64,000 bases of DNA from positions 6,696,001 through 6,760,000 of the forward strand of contig NZ_CP150302.1 in the NCBI RefSeq assembly GCF_038051945.1, written 5' to 3'. Made by a program: the position numbers and the translations under genes. Of the stretch, positions 8,367-18,121 are shown piece after piece. The stretch's first letter is position 1, and each line of letters opens with the position of its first letter. A model generated the notes under the pieces. It made no database searches. It had not been told where the DNA came from and worked only from the letters and a program-made list of their open reading frames with translations. The stretch comes from Paenibacillus sp. FSL H3-0469. Its GTDB lineage: Bacteria > Bacillota > Bacilli > Paenibacillales > Paenibacillaceae.

Positions 8367-10163
8367 ATGACACATAGGATGGAATACCCGCGTCCGCAGT
8401 TCGTCAGAGACGCATGGCTTAATTTGAATGGAACCTGGCAATTTGAATTTGATGACAGCAATGAGGGAGCCGCGCAGCGATGGTTTGATCCAAGTGAGAA
8501 TTTCAGCCAGACCATTCAGGTTCCCTTTGCGTTTCAGACCCCTGCCAGCGGAATACACGATACGACGTTTCATGACTATGTCTGGTATAAGCGCAATTTC
8601 ACACTTGATCCGGACTGGTATAAGAAGCGGGTGATATTACATTTTGGAGCGGTAGATTATAGAGCTTGGGTGTATGTGAATGGTCAATATATCGGGATGC
8701 ATGAGGGCGGACACACTTCATTTTCTTTTGACATTACGCATGCCTTAACTGGACAGGAAGAACAGGTAACGGTTCATGTGGAGGACCCATCAACAGACGA
8801 GACTATACCACGGGGCAAACAGTTCTGGTTAGAGCAGCCCGAGAGCATCTGGTATACCCGCACGACAGGGATTTGGCAGACCGTGTGGCTGGAGGCAGTA
8901 AACCCTGTTCATATTCAGCAGGTGAAATTTACGCCAGATTTGGATCAAGGGAGTATTGGAATAGAAGTGAAGTCTGAGGGACATGGATCAGAAGAATTAG
9001 ATTTGGAACTTCGTATTTCTTTTGGCGGAGAGCTTGTTATTCAGGACCGGGTACGATTATTACAGCCTATAACACGCAGAATGGTAGATCTGTTTGGTCT
9101 GAAAATATTCCGCACAAACTTTCATCGGGCCGGCTGGACATGGAGCCCGGAAGCTCCTAATTTGTTCGATGTGGAAATGAAGCTGTACGATCACGGGGTT
9201 GAGGTGGACTCTATAGAGTCGTATTTCGGCATGCGGAAGGTTCATACAGAGAATGGTATGGTCTATCTGAATAACAAACCTTATTACCAGAAGCTTGTAC
9301 TGGATCAGGGGTATTGGCAGGAAGGATTGCTAACAGCGCCGACGGATGACCATCTGAAGAAGGATATCGAATTAGCCAAAGAACTAGGGTTCAACGGTTG
9401 CCGGAAGCATCAGAAGGTCGAGGACCCGCGGTTTTTATACTGGGCAGACCGGATAGGGTTCCTTGTATGGGGAGAATGTGCGGCAAACGCCTCTTACAAT
9501 AATGATGCTGTAGCCCGCTTAACCAAAGAATGGATTGAGATTATTGACCGTGATTTCAATCATCCCTCGATTGTGGCCTGGGTTCCGCTTAACGAAAGCT
9601 GGGGGATTCCGATGGTGAAATCGGATAAGCAGCAGCAGTATCACAGCATAGCCATGTACAGTCTGATTCATTCATTGGATCATACCCGGTTAGTCATATC
9701 GAATGACGGATGGGAAATGACGCTGACTGACATTTGTGCGGTACACAATTATCAGCACGGCAGAGCGGATGAGCCCGATAAATATGAAGAGTTCAAGCGG
9801 ATTCTTTCTACAAAAGATACCATGCTTGCTTCCAAGCCATCGGCCCGGAGTGTATATGCAGACGGATATGAGCATCGGGGCGAGCCGATCTTGTTAACTG
9901 AATTCGGCGGGATAAGCTATAAGGCTGGCGCTGACGACGGCTGGGGATATACCAGTGCACAATCTGCAGACGATCTTGTTCTGGAATACGGAAGAATTAT
10001 GAAAGCGGTATACGCTTCGAAGATTATTTATGGCTATTGTTATACGCAGTTAACGGATGTGGAGCAGGAGATTAACGGCCTGGTGGCCTATGACCGGACA
10101 CCCAAATGCGATCTGTCATTAATTAAAGAAATTAACGATCAGTGGCATCTGCGGACCATTTAA
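8367..10163 (+). CDS. Glycoside hydrolase family 2 (beta-galactosidase/beta-glucuronidase-like)
   Basis: 598 residues. Three GH2 parts are visible: the jelly-roll sugar-binding domain (RDAWLNLNGTWQFEFDD, VPFAFQTPASGI, YVNGQYIGMHEGGHTSFSFD), an immunoglobulin-like middle, and a TIM barrel from about residue 300. Glu410 in PLNESWG is the expected acid/base and Glu512 in LLTEFGG the nucleophile. The protein is much shorter than LacZ and has no signal peptide, so it probably acts in the cytoplasm on short oligosaccharides. Exact substrate (galactoside, glucuronide or arabinoside) cannot be read from sequence. It leads a likely two-gene operon with the GH105 gene, 36 bases downstream. Confidence 0.9.
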   Translation: MTHRMEYPRPQFVRDAWLNLNGTWQFEFDDSNEGAAQRWFDPSENFSQTIQVPFAFQTPASGIHDTTFHDYVWYKRNFTLDPDWYKKRVILHFGAVDYRAWVYVNGQYIGMHEGGHTSFSFDITHALTGQEEQVTVHVEDPSTDETIPRGKQFWLEQPESIWYTRTTGIWQTVWLEAVNPVHIQQVKFTPDLDQGSIGIEVKSEGHGSEELDLELRISFGGELVIQDRVRLLQPITRRMVDLFGLKIFRTNFHRAGWTWSPEAPNLFDVEMKLYDHGVEVDSIESYFGMRKVHTENGMVYLNNKPYYQKLVLDQGYWQEGLLTAPTDDHLKKDIELAKELGFNGCRKHQKVEDPRFLYWADRIGFLVWGECAANASYNNDAVARLTKEWIEIIDRDFNHPSIVAWVPLNESWGIPMVKSDKQQQYHSIAMYSLIHSLDHTRLVISNDGWEMTLTDICAVHNYQHGRADEPDKYEEFKRILSTKDTMLASKPSARSVYADGYEHRGEPILLTEFGGISYKAGADDGWGYTSAQSADDLVLEYGRIMKAVYASKIIYGYCYTQLTDVEQEINGLVAYDRTPKCDLSLIKEINDQWHLRTI

Positions 10164-10199
10164 CCGGAACTTATGAAATGATAAGGAGCTGATGAATCG

Positions 10200-11315
10200 A
10201 TGACAAATGAAAGTTTGCTTCAAAAAATCGGGCTGGTCGTAGACAGGCTTATGAACCTGGGCGGCAGCGATTATGAAAAGGATAAAACCGTGGTTCAGGC
10301 CGATACCAGAGTAGGAATTGTGCAGCGCGATTTCGGCATTGAAGAATGGGATTGGCCTCAGGGCGTAGGTCTTTATGGTCTTTACAAGCTGCAAAAGCAT
10401 TATGGCGATACGCGCTATATGGAATTTTTCCGGAATTGGGTTTCCCGTAATCTGGAGGCGGGCCTGCCTTCCAAAAACATTAATACAACAGCTCCTTATC
10501 TGCCTCTGGTGCTGCTCCTGGATCAGCTTGAGCCTTCCAGCGAACTGGAAGAGCTATGCCGGGAGCATGCAGATTGGCTCATCCATGAGCTGCCCAAAAC
10601 CAAAGAAGGCGGCTTTCAGCACACGGTCACTGCGATTGGCAACCGGGATGGAATTCACCTGCACAATGGACAGCTATGGATTGATACGCTCTTTATGGCG
10701 GTTCTGTTTCTGAACCAGGCGGGGCGCAAGTTCAACCGGCCGGACTGGGGGCATGAGGCTGAACACCAGATTTTGCTGCATATCAAGTATTTGTTCGACA
10801 AACATACCGGCCTGTTCTTCCACGGCTGGAGCTTCGAACGCAATGATAATTTCGGCAGTATCTTCTGGTGCCGCGGCAATTCCTGGTTCACGTATGGGAT
10901 CACCGATTACCTGGAAGCCTGCCAGGATTCAATTAGCCCGGGGTTCCGGCGGTTTTTGATTGATACGTATACCGCTCAGGTTAATGCCCTGGTCTCCCTC
11001 CAGGCAGCTTCCGGTCTCTGGCATACCGTCCTGCAGGACCCGTCCAGCTATGAAGAGGTATCCGGGTCAGCCGCAATTGCCGCAGGGATTATAAAAGGCA
11101 TCAAAACCGGTATTCTCGATTCTTCCTATCAGGCTGCGGCAGACAAGGCCATTCAGGCGGTATGTCAAAATATTAGCGCAGATGGAACGGTGCTGAATGT
11201 GTCGGCCGGAACCGGAATGGGGATGGATAAGGAGCATTACAAGAACATTGCCCTTAGACCTATGGCGTACGGACAGTCTTTGGCTCTTATTGCATTGTAT
11301 GAAGCTTTAAAATAA
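10200..11315 (+). CDS. GH105 unsaturated glycuronyl hydrolase, first copy
   Basis: 371 residues, the typical size of YteR/YesR enzymes. Conserved (alpha/alpha)6-barrel motifs: WDWPQGVGLYGLYKL near residue 45, and QLWIDTLFM where Asp162 is the probable catalytic residue, then FFHGWSFERN and FWCRGNSWFTYGI. GH105 enzymes hydrate the 4,5-double bond of the unsaturated uronic acid left by polysaccharide lyases, releasing it from a neighbouring sugar such as rhamnose. No signal peptide. It sits 36 bases after GH2, with AAGGAG upstream, and is followed by a terminator, so GH2-GH105 is a two-gene unit. Confidence 0.9.
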   Translation: MTNESLLQKIGLVVDRLMNLGGSDYEKDKTVVQADTRVGIVQRDFGIEEWDWPQGVGLYGLYKLQKHYGDTRYMEFFRNWVSRNLEAGLPSKNINTTAPYLPLVLLLDQLEPSSELEELCREHADWLIHELPKTKEGGFQHTVTAIGNRDGIHLHNGQLWIDTLFMAVLFLNQAGRKFNRPDWGHEAEHQILLHIKYLFDKHTGLFFHGWSFERNDNFGSIFWCRGNSWFTYGITDYLEACQDSISPGFRRFLIDTYTAQVNALVSLQAASGLWHTVLQDPSSYEEVSGSAAIAAGIIKGIKTGILDSSYQAAADKAIQAVCQNISADGTVLNVSAGTGMGMDKEHYKNIALRPMAYGQSLALIALYEALK

Positions 11316-11322
11316 ACGGCAA

Positions 11323-11368
11323 AAAGCCTAATCCCTGAGCGTTTACGCCAGAGGATCAGGCTTTTTTT
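11323..11368 (+). terminator. Terminator after GH2-GH105
   Basis: AGCCTAATCC pairs with GGATCAGGCT (one mismatch) and is followed by seven T residues, 8 bases past the stop codon. Confidence 0.85.
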
Positions 11369-11434
11369 CACAATAAATTATGTTAAAATTACATTAATTA
11401 ATACTTGGATATCGACGAACGGGAGGGATAAGTA

Positions 11435-12064
11435 ATGACCGATTTTACAGCGATTCGGGACCTGTTCCATATTACAGAACCGTGTGGATTTGATAAGGAA
11501 TCATTAACACCATGGATGGAACGCTACGGGCATATTCCGCAGGTGTTGCGGGCGTATTATACGGAGCTTGGGGCCCACTTTGCATTGAACGCGACTCAGG
11601 ATTTTCTGGTTCAGCCTCAGAATTTTCCGCGTTATATGGAAGAAGACTACTGCATCTTTTATACCGAAAATCAAGAAGCCTGCGTCTGGGGAATCCGTGC
11701 AGCGGATATGAAGCTCGATAATCCTCCCGTCTATGTGCGCAGCGGAGAGGAATGGGAGCGCCTGCGTTCGTCTGTTAAGGAATTTTTGCTGGCTATGGCC
11801 CATTTGCAGGCAGTGCTGGCGATGGAGTATAGCAGCGAAGAATATTGGGACATCGATGAGGCTGCTGCGGAGCGAATTGAACAGAACTTTCCTTCCCGCC
11901 AAGCGGATTCGGATTTGTACACGGGCGTACGTTTTTTTGGCCAGCCGGGTGAATTGATTATGATTATGAACAACAACGGTGGCCATCTGTTAATGTTCGC
12001 GGCCGAAGACGAGGAACGCCTTGATGAATTGTACAACCTCTTTGAGCAGTGGACGGAGCAGTAA
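11435..12064 (+). CDS. SMI1/KNR4 (SUKH)-like protein
   Basis: 209 residues, start supported by GGGAGGGA. The order of motifs resembles SUKH proteins: an N-terminal helix and IPQVLRAYYTELG, then a strand-rich middle where YCIFYTENQEACVWGIRAADM matches the usual W-GI pair, and a C-terminal acidic helix. SUKH proteins often act as immunity proteins against secreted toxins, but stand-alone housekeeping members exist. No toxin gene with HNH, WXG or RHS features is adjacent, so a toxin-immunity role is not supported here. Single-gene unit between two terminators. Confidence 0.65.
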   Translation: MTDFTAIRDLFHITEPCGFDKESLTPWMERYGHIPQVLRAYYTELGAHFALNATQDFLVQPQNFPRYMEEDYCIFYTENQEACVWGIRAADMKLDNPPVYVRSGEEWERLRSSVKEFLLAMAHLQAVLAMEYSSEEYWDIDEAAAERIEQNFPSRQADSDLYTGVRFFGQPGELIMIMNNNGGHLLMFAAEDEERLDELYNLFEQWTEQ

Positions 12065-12103
12065 TCCGCGCCTCCCGGCAAAAGTACCGTATACGTGCCA
12101 AAC

Positions 12104-12130
12104 AAGGGCCTGACCGCAGTCAGGCCCCGC
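12104..12130. terminator. Terminator hairpin between convergent genes
   Basis: GGGCCTGAC and GTCAGGCCC form a nine-base stem with a four-base loop. On the minus strand it is followed by TTGTTT, so it best serves the FAD oxidoreductase gene; the plus-strand gene may use it too. Confidence 0.75.
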
Positions 12131-12172
12131 TCAACACTCCTTCTAACTAAGCCAGACTAATAGCCCAGTCCC

Positions 12173-14425
12173 TTAACCATACACCCGCACCTCAATAATC
12201 TCCGCATACTCGCTGCCGTTGGTCTCCAGGACCATGACCCGCAGGCGGTCGGCTGTTACAGCTTCGTTCAGCGTGTGTACCCGCTTGCGCTTGTGGTTGT
12301 CATGTTCCCCGGCAACTGCGGTCCATTTGCCGTCCAGGTAAGCTTCAATACGGTAATCCTTAACGAGCGTCGGCAGGATTTCATATGGCGTAATATGGTG
12401 ATGCAGGTTGATCAGGTCCTCGTTCACATCGTCATTGAAGGTAATGTGAATCTCGCGCAAGGTTACCGGCTCGTTCCAAGCCAGCTCCAGCCACTCCGGC
12501 TGGCCGGAGGCCATCCGGTCGGAGGACCACAGATGTGGCCCGCCGTACGGACGGAGGTAGCCGTCGGTGGCTTTGTCTGCGGCGAAGGCGCTTGTTGGAG
12601 CAGACAGGCGAAGGCAGGGAGCCTTGTGGTCATATTTCTTTTTGTCCCATTGCACTACCGGCTGTGCGGGCGGATTCTCGCCGAAGTCCCTTGAGGCAGC
12701 GGGGGTCTCGCTATGCCCGTATACCAGCATTCCCGAAGCTGGCTCATCTGCCATATGCAAGGACAGCGCAGCATTGGCCTTGACGGCCAGGAACGCGTTG
12801 CGCGGGGACTCCGGCTGCCACTGAACCGGAAGCTTCACCCACTGGACGTCTCCGGCCTGAACGGGAACGGATACAGACTCGACAAACATATGGGGAACAT
12901 AATTCTCGGACCTTCCGGTCTCCCATAGCTCGACCGTCAGCTCTGCGGCTTCGGCCGCATCGATCAGCAGCTCAATCCCGTCCAGCTCAGGATCAACCGG
13001 AACAGTGATGCCGATGTTATCGGTAAGCGTTACGCTGAATGCAGAATCCTCTACAGCGAGCCGGCTCCGCTCGCTGGAGGCGCTGAGCGCAGCCTTCAGC
13101 GCCAGATCTGCTTCATCCTCGTTGCGCAGTCCGAGGACGGAAGCGTCCTGGCGCAGCATGGTCTGCAGCAGCTCGTTCAGGTGGGCCGCATGCAGTTCGC
13201 GCGGCGATATTCCCTTGGCGGCGCAGAGTGCCGCGCCGATACCGGCGGCTTCGCCGATGACCGCGCAGGTAGCCATGACGCGGGTTGTGCCGAACGCGAC
13301 ATGCGAGGCGCTGATGTCGCGGCCGGCCATGAGCATATTGCTGACGTTCACCGAATACAGCGAACGGAACGGAATGTGATAGCTGCCGTCCGAATACATA
13401 TGCTTCGAGCCTGACTCTGTAGCGTACACTCCCTGCGGCGGATGCAGGTCAATGGACCAGCCGCCGAACGCCACGCGGTCCGGGAATTCATGCTGAGTCA
13501 GGATATCATTCTGATTCAGGACATAATCGCCAATGAACCGGCGGTACTCCCGCTTGCCCGGAGTCGAACCGACCCATTCCAGCGTCATGTTGTCAGCGTC
13601 GAATTTGCCGGAATTCTTAATATAGTCCCAGATCCCGTAGATCACAGACCACAGCTCGTCGCGGATGGCCTCATTGTCATGAACGGTGTCCTGCTCGCCG
13701 CCGAATTCGATCCACCAGTAGGCGCAGCCGTTGTCGCCGCTGCGGATGATACGGCGTTCGGCGATTGCGGTTTGTGTAATATCCTTTGCCATGGCCGGAG
13801 CGATATATTTGACCGGATGGCCTGCGTCCTTGGTATAGAAGAGCAATGTGCTGCCGAGCGTAATATCATCGGCAACCAGTGGTGCCCATTCCTCATTATA
13901 TTCTTCGCGTGCTTCACGGCCCAGACGGTACTCTGCACCTGCCAGGAAGCCTACCAGGCCATCCCCCGTACAGTCCAGAAAGACCGCACTCTCAAAAGTA
14001 ATTCTCCGCTCCGACCCCATCATCCAACCCGTCACGGATCGGATGCTCTGCTGGCCGCTGCCATCCTCGGAAGCATCGACCTCATGTACATCCGTGTTCA
14101 GAAACAGCTGAATGTTCGGTTCGGCCTTAACTGCTTCAAGCACAACCATATCCCAGAGATACGGATTGCCGTCTTTGTTGCGGTACTGGTTCTCCACAAA
14201 CAGCTCGCCCATGATCCCCGTTTCACGGGCATACCGGTGGATACCGTGTGAGGTTGCGCCGCAGACCCATACCCGCACCTCGCTGCTGGAGTTGCCGCCG
14301 AGTACCGGACGGTTATTAATCAGCGCCACACGCTGGCCCAGCCGGGCTGCCGCAATCGCCGCGCATACCCCTGCCAGTCCTCCGCCTACCACCGTTACAT
14401 CCGTGTTGACCGTTTCACTACGCAT
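12173..14425 (-). CDS. FAD-dependent oxidoreductase with C-terminal discoidin-like domain
   Basis: 750 residues. The N-terminus carries the FAD dinucleotide-binding motif VVGGGLAGVCAAIAAARLG, followed by RPVLGGNSSSEVRVWV, typical of the FAD_oxidored family often found beside polysaccharide genes and sometimes misnamed xanthan lyase. The FAD-contacting GDGLVG motif and the closing MLMAGRDISASHVAFG support an intact enzyme. Residues about 600-750 resemble an F5/8-type carbohydrate-binding fold (SAPTSAFAADKATDGY, then RIEAYLDGKWTAVAG). No signal peptide. It is divergent from an AraC gene that probably controls it. Substrate is unknown; oxidation of a sugar or sugar acid is plausible from context. 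Confidence 0.82.
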   Translation of the reverse strand: MRSETVNTDVTVVGGGLAGVCAAIAAARLGQRVALINNRPVLGGNSSSEVRVWVCGATSHGIHRYARETGIMGELFVENQYRNKDGNPYLWDMVVLEAVKAEPNIQLFLNTDVHEVDASEDGSGQQSIRSVTGWMMGSERRITFESAVFLDCTGDGLVGFLAGAEYRLGREAREEYNEEWAPLVADDITLGSTLLFYTKDAGHPVKYIAPAMAKDITQTAIAERRIIRSGDNGCAYWWIEFGGEQDTVHDNEAIRDELWSVIYGIWDYIKNSGKFDADNMTLEWVGSTPGKREYRRFIGDYVLNQNDILTQHEFPDRVAFGGWSIDLHPPQGVYATESGSKHMYSDGSYHIPFRSLYSVNVSNMLMAGRDISASHVAFGTTRVMATCAVIGEAAGIGAALCAAKGISPRELHAAHLNELLQTMLRQDASVLGLRNEDEADLALKAALSASSERSRLAVEDSAFSVTLTDNIGITVPVDPELDGIELLIDAAEAAELTVELWETGRSENYVPHMFVESVSVPVQAGDVQWVKLPVQWQPESPRNAFLAVKANAALSLHMADEPASGMLVYGHSETPAASRDFGENPPAQPVVQWDKKKYDHKAPCLRLSAPTSAFAADKATDGYLRPYGGPHLWSSDRMASGQPEWLELAWNEPVTLREIHITFNDDVNEDLINLHHHITPYEILPTLVKDYRIEAYLDGKWTAVAGEHDNHKRKRVHTLNEAVTADRLRVMVLETNGSEYAEIIEVRVYG

Positions 14426-14563
14426 TGTTGAACCTCTCCTTTGGTGTATGTTAATATATCCGTAGTTTCATGATAGGATAATCATTAATCAAATGACATG
14501 CATATAATTTCTTGATCTATATACTTTATTTCGCTGAATAATGCAATTGGAGGGGAGTCAGAC

Positions 14564-15361
14564 ATGCGTATGAATTGGTCGGTTCGTCCGGCAGCCTATA
14601 TCTATTGGGAGCAGAAAAAACAGTTCCTGCTGGAGCACGACACCTATCCTGTGTGGACGTTATTTGCGGTTGAGCAGGGACAATTCGCTTACCGCTTCGG
14701 AGACCACGAAGGGGAGGGCGGATTCGGGGACATCATTGTATGTCCGCCGGGGACAACCTTTTACCGGAGAACGCTTAGTCCGTTGACCTTTCATTTCATA
14801 CAATTCGAATGGGCGGAAGAGGGGGGGCCGGAGGACGCTGCAACGCTTGGAGGCAGTTGGACAGTCAGGGATGTGGAGCGCCTAAGATCTACATACCGCT
14901 ATATGCGGAGTATCGGAAGAGGGATTCAGGAGGAGCCGGGGTATAGCCGGATGAAGCATATGCTGGAGGATCTCTGGAGGCTGCTTGAAATCGAGCGCAG
15001 CAGTGCATCCGAGGAGCTGCGCTCTGAAGAGACAAGTCCGGGCCCGCTGATGCAGCAGGCTAAGCAATGGCTGCTGGAGCACGCTTGTACACCTATGACC
15101 CTGCAGGAGCTGGCCGCTACCCTTGATATTACTCCAGTGCAATTAACGCGGCGTTTCCGTGCGGCCTATGGGACGGCCCCTTCAGACTTCGTAACCGGAC
15201 TCCGGCTTAGACGGGCCTGCCAGCTTTTGGAGGATTCCAGACTGCCCATTGAAGGGATCGCCCAGCAGTGCGGCTACGAGAACGGCTTCTATCTGAGCCG
15301 GGTATTCTCAGCGAAGCTGGGATTAACTCCATCCCGGTACCGTAAGCTGCACCGCGTATAA
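14564..15361 (+). CDS. AraC family transcriptional regulator
   Basis: 265 residues. The N-terminal half is a cupin-like sugar-sensing domain (FAVEQGQFAYRFG, GFGDIIVCPPGTTFYR). The C-terminal 100 residues hold two helix-turn-helix units: MTLQELAATLDITPVQLTRRFRAAYGTAPSDFVTGLRLRRACQLL, then PIEGIAQQCGYENGFYLSRVFSAKLGLTPSRYRK. GGAGGGGAG precedes the ATG. It is divergent from the FAD oxidoreductase gene with a 138-bp gap, the usual arrangement for an AraC activator and its target. Effector is probably a plant-derived oligosaccharide, by context only. Confidence 0.9.
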   Translation: MRMNWSVRPAAYIYWEQKKQFLLEHDTYPVWTLFAVEQGQFAYRFGDHEGEGGFGDIIVCPPGTTFYRRTLSPLTFHFIQFEWAEEGGPEDAATLGGSWTVRDVERLRSTYRYMRSIGRGIQEEPGYSRMKHMLEDLWRLLEIERSSASEELRSEETSPGPLMQQAKQWLLEHACTPMTLQELAATLDITPVQLTRRFRAAYGTAPSDFVTGLRLRRACQLLEDSRLPIEGIAQQCGYENGFYLSRVFSAKLGLTPSRYRKLHRV

Positions 15362-15468
15362 TTAATAACAATTGTATAATTCAGCACATTACATTAGTAT
15401 GTAATTAGTTAATCATCTAATTTTATATGAACTAAATAGTTTTTCGCTGTAGAAAGGATTGAATTGTA

Positions 15469-16242
15469 ATGAAAATAGATGCTTCTGTCATCGCCGCAAG
15501 AAATATTATGGATGAGAGCCAAGGTAAGAGTTATCCCACATTTGCGTATTCGGTATTAGATCGTTACATTGACGGGGACATCATCATCGATAAGTCTTCG
15601 GCACTGATCGGTACTTCTTCAGGCATTTATACAGTGGTGGGGGATGAGACGAATGACGATTTTGCATCCAGGCTGCTGCACGAATTCAAGCATAGAGAGA
15701 GACTAGATCAGAGATTTACGTTATTTTCATCCTCTGAGGGGTGGGATCGCAGAATCAATGAGCTTTTAGGGGCGAAGCTGCAGCGGCTGCAGAGGTATTC
15801 TTTTACATTCAATGAGCAGCGTTTCCTGCAATCGGGAAGAGCGGGTATGCAGGAGAGCTTCCGGCTGAACAGGATAAATGAGGAATCGCTTGAGGGGGAT
15901 AGAGAGTTCGATGCGGTGTACATCCGGAAATATTGGGGATCATTAGAGCGTTTTGCGGACAAGGGCTTCGGTTTCTTTGTTACGGAACACGAAGTAATTG
16001 CAGGAGAATGTGTCTCTATATTCTCGTCCGAACAGTATGCGGAGATTGATATCTTGACAAATCCCTTGTACAGGGGAAGGGGCATGGCGGGGTGTGTTGC
16101 CAAAGCTTTTATCCTGGAGTGCTTAGAACGTCAGATCACACCAAGGTGGGACTGTGACCTTCACAATATTGCCTCCATCCGATTGGCGCAGAAATTAAAT
16201 TTTACCGCTCCAGAGACCTATTCGCTCTATGCGAGGAAGTAA
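15469..16242 (+). CDS. GNAT family N-acetyltransferase
   Basis: 257 residues. The first 130 residues form a variable domain. The C-terminal part is a GNAT fold: FGFFVTEHEVIAGECVSIF, EIDILTNPLYRGRGMAGCVAKAFILECL (the RGRGMA segment is the acetyl-CoA pyrophosphate loop) and LAQKLNF-APETYSLY. This layout matches the group with zwittermicin A resistance-like acetyltransferases, but the acceptor cannot be predicted. AAAGGA lies 11 bases before the ATG. It is flanked by carbohydrate genes but has its own upstream gap and a candidate terminator. Confidence 0.82.
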   Translation: MKIDASVIAARNIMDESQGKSYPTFAYSVLDRYIDGDIIIDKSSALIGTSSGIYTVVGDETNDDFASRLLHEFKHRERLDQRFTLFSSSEGWDRRINELLGAKLQRLQRYSFTFNEQRFLQSGRAGMQESFRLNRINEESLEGDREFDAVYIRKYWGSLERFADKGFGFFVTEHEVIAGECVSIFSSEQYAEIDILTNPLYRGRGMAGCVAKAFILECLERQITPRWDCDLHNIASIRLAQKLNFTAPETYSLYARK

Positions 16243-16331
16243 GTCTGAATCACACAAGTGATTCTGAACAGTTAAGAGAATATGCTAAGACATTTGATTA
16301 AAATAACGAGAGTGAATTCTACTCCATAGTG

Positions 16332-16372
16332 CAGCGACAGTAAGAGACGTTATCCGTCCCCTGCTGCCGCTG
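16332..16372 (+). terminator. Candidate terminator after the acetyltransferase gene
   Basis: CAGCGACAG pairs with CTGCCGCTG (one mismatch) in an 18-bp imperfect stem (14 matches), followed by TTTCTGTTT. It lies 90 bases past the stop codon, so the assignment is moderate. The rest of the gap to 16525 is AT-rich and probably holds the promoter of the GH43 gene. Confidence 0.55.
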
Positions 16373-16525
16373 TTTCTGTTTCCAGGACAAGAAAGTATAA
16401 AAAACAGGAAAAAGAACATAGAAAGCGCAAGAAAATTAAACTTATACGAACTATAATTGGTTATGCTTACATATCGTTGATTAATTATTCGTACCTATCG
16501 CCCGCGTGAAGGAGGACTTCCGAAT

Positions 16526-18091
16526 TTGAGAACATTCCGTAATCCGGTGCTGCCGGGCTTCTACCCTGATCCTTCGGCTATCCGTGTAGGTGAAGACTAT
16601 TATCTGGTCACTTCAAGCTTTGAATTCTATCCCGGGGTTCCGGTCTTTCACAGCAGAGACCTTGTCCACTGGCGCCAGCTGGGCCATGTGCTGGACCGTC
16701 CGTCCCAGCTTAATCTGGACGGGATTCTTCCGTCGAGGGGGATTTGGGCGCCGACCCTCCGGTACCATCAGGGTCTCTTTTATATGATCACGACGTTTGT
16801 TGATAATCACAAGGAACCGCATAATTTCTACGTAACCTCCGCTGATCCGGCGGGAGACTGGTCCGACCCTGTCTGGCTGGAGGATGCGCCCGGCATTGAT
16901 CCCTCCCTGTTCTTCGATGAGGACGGCAAGGTCTATTATACCGGTAACCGGGTGCCTCCCGGAGGCCAGGATTATCCGAAGCATATGGACATCTGGCTGC
17001 AGGAGATTGATCTGGTGCAGGGCGGGCTTACCGGCCCAAAGTACAGTCTCTGGCAAGGAGCGCTGAAGACTGCGCATGCCCAGGAAGGGCCGCATCTGTA
17101 TTTCATCGGAGGCTGGTATTATCTGCTGATCGCTGAGGGCGGCACCGGCCATACCCATGCGGTGACGGTTGCCAGAAGCCGCAGCGTGACGGGGCCCTAT
17201 GAGGGGCACCGGGCCAACCCGATCCTGACCCACCGCCATCTTGGCAGGGACTATCCCATCGTGAATACGGGCCATGGGGAGCTTGTGGAGACGCAGCACG
17301 GGGAGTGGTGGATGCTCTGTCTGGCCTCCCGGACCTGCGGGGGATATTACCGCAACCTGGGCCGGGAGACCTTCCTGACTCCGGTCAAGTGGGAGGACGA
17401 ATGGCCGGTAGTGAATCCCGGCAAGGGCGTCCTTGAGCTGGAGGGGCCAGCGCCGGATCTGCCGGTGACGCAGTGGCCGCTGTTGCCGGTGCGGGATGAT
17501 TTTGCTGCCGGGGAGCTTAGCCCGATCTGGAACTTCTTGCGCACGCCGCGCGGCGAATTCTGGAGCCTCAGCGAGCATCCGGGGCATCTGCGGCTGCGGC
17601 TGAAGCCGGAAATGCTGGCGGAGACCGGTAGTCCGGCTTACATCGGAAGACGGCAGCAGCATCTCAGCTTCAAAGCCGCAGCGGAGATGCGCTTCCGGCC
17701 GGAGGCCGCAGGCGAGAGCGCCGGACTGGCCCTGCTCCAGAATGCGGACAACCACTTCCGCTATGAACGGGTGGCAGAGGACGGAGGGCAGCTGCTGAAG
17801 CTGACCGTCCGCAGCAGAGGAGCTGAGCAATTGCTGGCCTCTGCGCCGTATGAACTGGATACAGTACAGCTTAAGGTAGAAGCCCGGGGGCAGGATTACA
17901 GCTTTTATTATAGAGCCGCAGATTCTGACACCTGGACCGCACTGCATGAACGGGCTGACGGCCGGGTGCTGAGTACGGATTGGGCTGGAGGTTTTACAGG
18001 GGCCTATATCGGAATGTACGCCAGTGCGGGTGGAGCGCAGAGCAGCAATGTTGCGGATTACGGCTGGTTCAGCTATGAAGAGCTTGAATAG
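16526..18091 (+). CDS. GH43 beta-xylosidase/alpha-L-arabinofuranosidase-like enzyme
   Basis: 521 residues from a TTG start 10 bases after GAAGGAGG; no better in-frame start exists. The N-terminal five-bladed propeller has the GH43 triad: Asp15 in FYPDPS (base), Asp125 in PGIDPSLF (pKa modulator) and Glu187 in AQEGPHLY (acid). Residues about 325-521 form a beta-sandwich of the type fused to GH43 xylosidases, needed for the substrate pocket. The length matches the XynB group. No signal peptide, so the substrate is probably imported xylo- or arabino-oligosaccharide. It begins an operon with the GH28 gene, 30 bases on. Confidence 0.92.
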   Translation: MRTFRNPVLPGFYPDPSAIRVGEDYYLVTSSFEFYPGVPVFHSRDLVHWRQLGHVLDRPSQLNLDGILPSRGIWAPTLRYHQGLFYMITTFVDNHKEPHNFYVTSADPAGDWSDPVWLEDAPGIDPSLFFDEDGKVYYTGNRVPPGGQDYPKHMDIWLQEIDLVQGGLTGPKYSLWQGALKTAHAQEGPHLYFIGGWYYLLIAEGGTGHTHAVTVARSRSVTGPYEGHRANPILTHRHLGRDYPIVNTGHGELVETQHGEWWMLCLASRTCGGYYRNLGRETFLTPVKWEDEWPVVNPGKGVLELEGPAPDLPVTQWPLLPVRDDFAAGELSPIWNFLRTPRGEFWSLSEHPGHLRLRLKPEMLAETGSPAYIGRRQQHLSFKAAAEMRFRPEAAGESAGLALLQNADNHFRYERVAEDGGQLLKLTVRSRGAEQLLASAPYELDTVQLKVEARGQDYSFYYRAADSDTWTALHERADGRVLSTDWAGGFTGAYIGMYASAGGAQSSNVADYGWFSYEELE

Positions 18092-18121
18092 ATCTTGATC
18101 AGACAGAGATGGAGGAATACG

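Noticed and set aside
11435..12064. SUKH protein as part of a toxin-immunity pair
   Set aside because: No toxin-like gene with delivery or nuclease motifs lies next to it, and it is isolated by terminators.
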